This document shows, in pieces, positions 63,130 to 64,000 of a stretch of DNA of 64,000 nt; within the stretch, counting starts at the first letter, position 1; every line of letters starts with the position of its first letter. Under the pieces are notes generated by a model. It was not told the DNA's origin, did no database searches, and worked only from the letters and a program-made list of their open reading frames with translations. Source of the DNA: Desmodus rotundus. Lineage: Eukaryota; Chordata; Mammalia; Chiroptera; Phyllostomidae. Both the position numbers and the translations under genes were made by a program. The stretch spans positions 30,706 through 94,705 of the forward strand of contig NW_026527282.1 of NCBI RefSeq assembly GCF_022682495.2. Direction: 5' to 3'.

Positions 63130-64000
63130 TGACGCCCACTTCTAGCCTTCGTAGCCCCCAAACGGATTCGACTGTTGTTTCGTGGGGCTTTTTTTTTTTT
63201 CTTTTCTTCCTCCGAACCTCCGAAGTGTTCTCCCTTCCCATTGGCCGAAGCTGCCCCTTGACGCCACCCTGGCCTTGCTCGCTGATTGGTCCATACTGGA
63301 TGTGCCCAAGCCTTTTTCCCAGGGTGTGGCGGGAGGGCCCCCCCTCCACCCCCAACAAGGCTCTGACCCCTGACTCCTCCCTTCCCCCCCAAGTCCCCCT
63401 CTCTGTTCAGAATGGTACCGCCCTGGCTCTGCTCCCCCATGGCCCAGGCCGCTGGCCTTAGGGCCCCCGGACGGGGCGGGGCACGCTGGGGACGGGCAGA
63501 GGGCGGTGGTGGCGCCTTCCTGCCGAGCCCAAGGCCGCCCCCGCCACCCTAGTTCAGCCCTGGTAGGTCCCACTTTGCCTGAGGTAGTTTTCGTCCTGCC
63601 TTGTTGCCCCGTCCCGTCTGTGCAGCCCCCACCGTAGTCTTTCGATCATCCCGATCAGCAGCGTTAAATTCCTGCCCTCAGTGCTCCCCATAAGGCCATC
63701 TGCCTCCGCCCTCAGGTCTTCGCTGCACTCCCTTTCCCCGTGTCTGCTCACCCTAACCCTCCGGAGTCCGCTGAATACCCGGGCCCCCCTTCCTCGCGAA
63801 CTGTCCATCTCCAGTATACCCCTCCCTGCGTGTAGCCGCTCCCTCCCAGCGGCCTCCCCTTGGCGGCCTCCCCTCCTCTCTGTGGCCAGCGTTGTGGGGC
63901 AGTCCTGGCCACCAACATCTCTCCTCCCGTCATCTCCGTACCCCTGCGCTCCCCGCTCGTGTTGTCCCATCTCGTCCCTAAGCCCCTCCCACACCAAGCC
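63130..64000. promoter_or_regulatory. CpG-rich promoter-like region at the window end
   Basis: GC and CpG content are high to the end of the window. Inverted CCAAT boxes (attgg) lie near 63,240 and 63,284, both with good flanks, and a GC box (ggacggggcggggc) near 63,470. A possible splice donor (ctg before gtaggt) lies at 63,560. In human the next gene downstream of UTP14A is BCORL1, on the same strand, so this may be a BCORL1 or unannotated-transcript promoter. No protein-coding exon can be confirmed. Confidence 0.5.

Overview
The window is mammalian nuclear DNA, most likely from a bat and probably a yangochiropteran. At least ten copies of one tRNA-derived SINE match my recollection of the bat VES family: a 5' end reading ccctggctggtgtggctcag, a central cccagtcagggcacatgcct, and a CT-rich tail followed by an A-rich end. 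Mammal-wide L2, MIR, MER5A-like and MLT1-like relics lie beneath them. A LINE-1 with both reading frames open argues against the fruit-bat lineage, where L1 activity is reported to be extinct.

Positions 1 to about 40,370 hold no host gene that I can recognise and are a stratified pile of retroelements. In order they are: remnants of an endogenous retrovirus pol gene on the minus strand (about 1.56-2.4 kb); an old near-full-length minus-strand L1 (2.8-8.7 kb) carrying two small nested insertions; ancient L1 pieces (10.6-13.9 kb); two nested ORF1-only, HAL1-like elements (14.0-18.9 kb); and an old plus-strand L1 (about 19.9-34.1 kb) whose ORF2 was interrupted by a SINE, by a truncated L1 and, most strikingly, by a young 6.1-kb minus-strand L1 (23,149-29,283). 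The young L1 has 12-bp target-site duplications, an intact 310-aa ORF1, an intact 1,273-aa ORF2 with its catalytic residues in place, and a double poly(A) tail that suggests a short 3' transduction. A solo LTR, an MLT1-like LTR and L2 and MIR relics fill 34-40 kb.

Positions 40,802-61,412 on the plus strand contain one complete host gene, UTP14A, which encodes a nucleolar small-subunit processome protein. I could place all 15 coding exons with GT-AG boundaries and consistent phases, giving a 2,319-nt coding sequence for 772 residues (human protein about 771). The gene starts at a CpG-rich promoter and ends at an AATAAA signal at 61,552. Its introns hold VES SINEs, an L2 split by a mariner-type MITE, a likely retrocopy, a tiny retroinsertion beginning ten bases inside an intron, and a decayed duplicate of the end of exon 12.

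From about 63.13 kb to the end the DNA is a CpG-rich, CCAAT- and GC-box-bearing promoter-like region. In human, UTP14A lies on the X chromosome and is followed by BCORL1, so this could be a promoter of the next gene, but no coding sequence here proves that.
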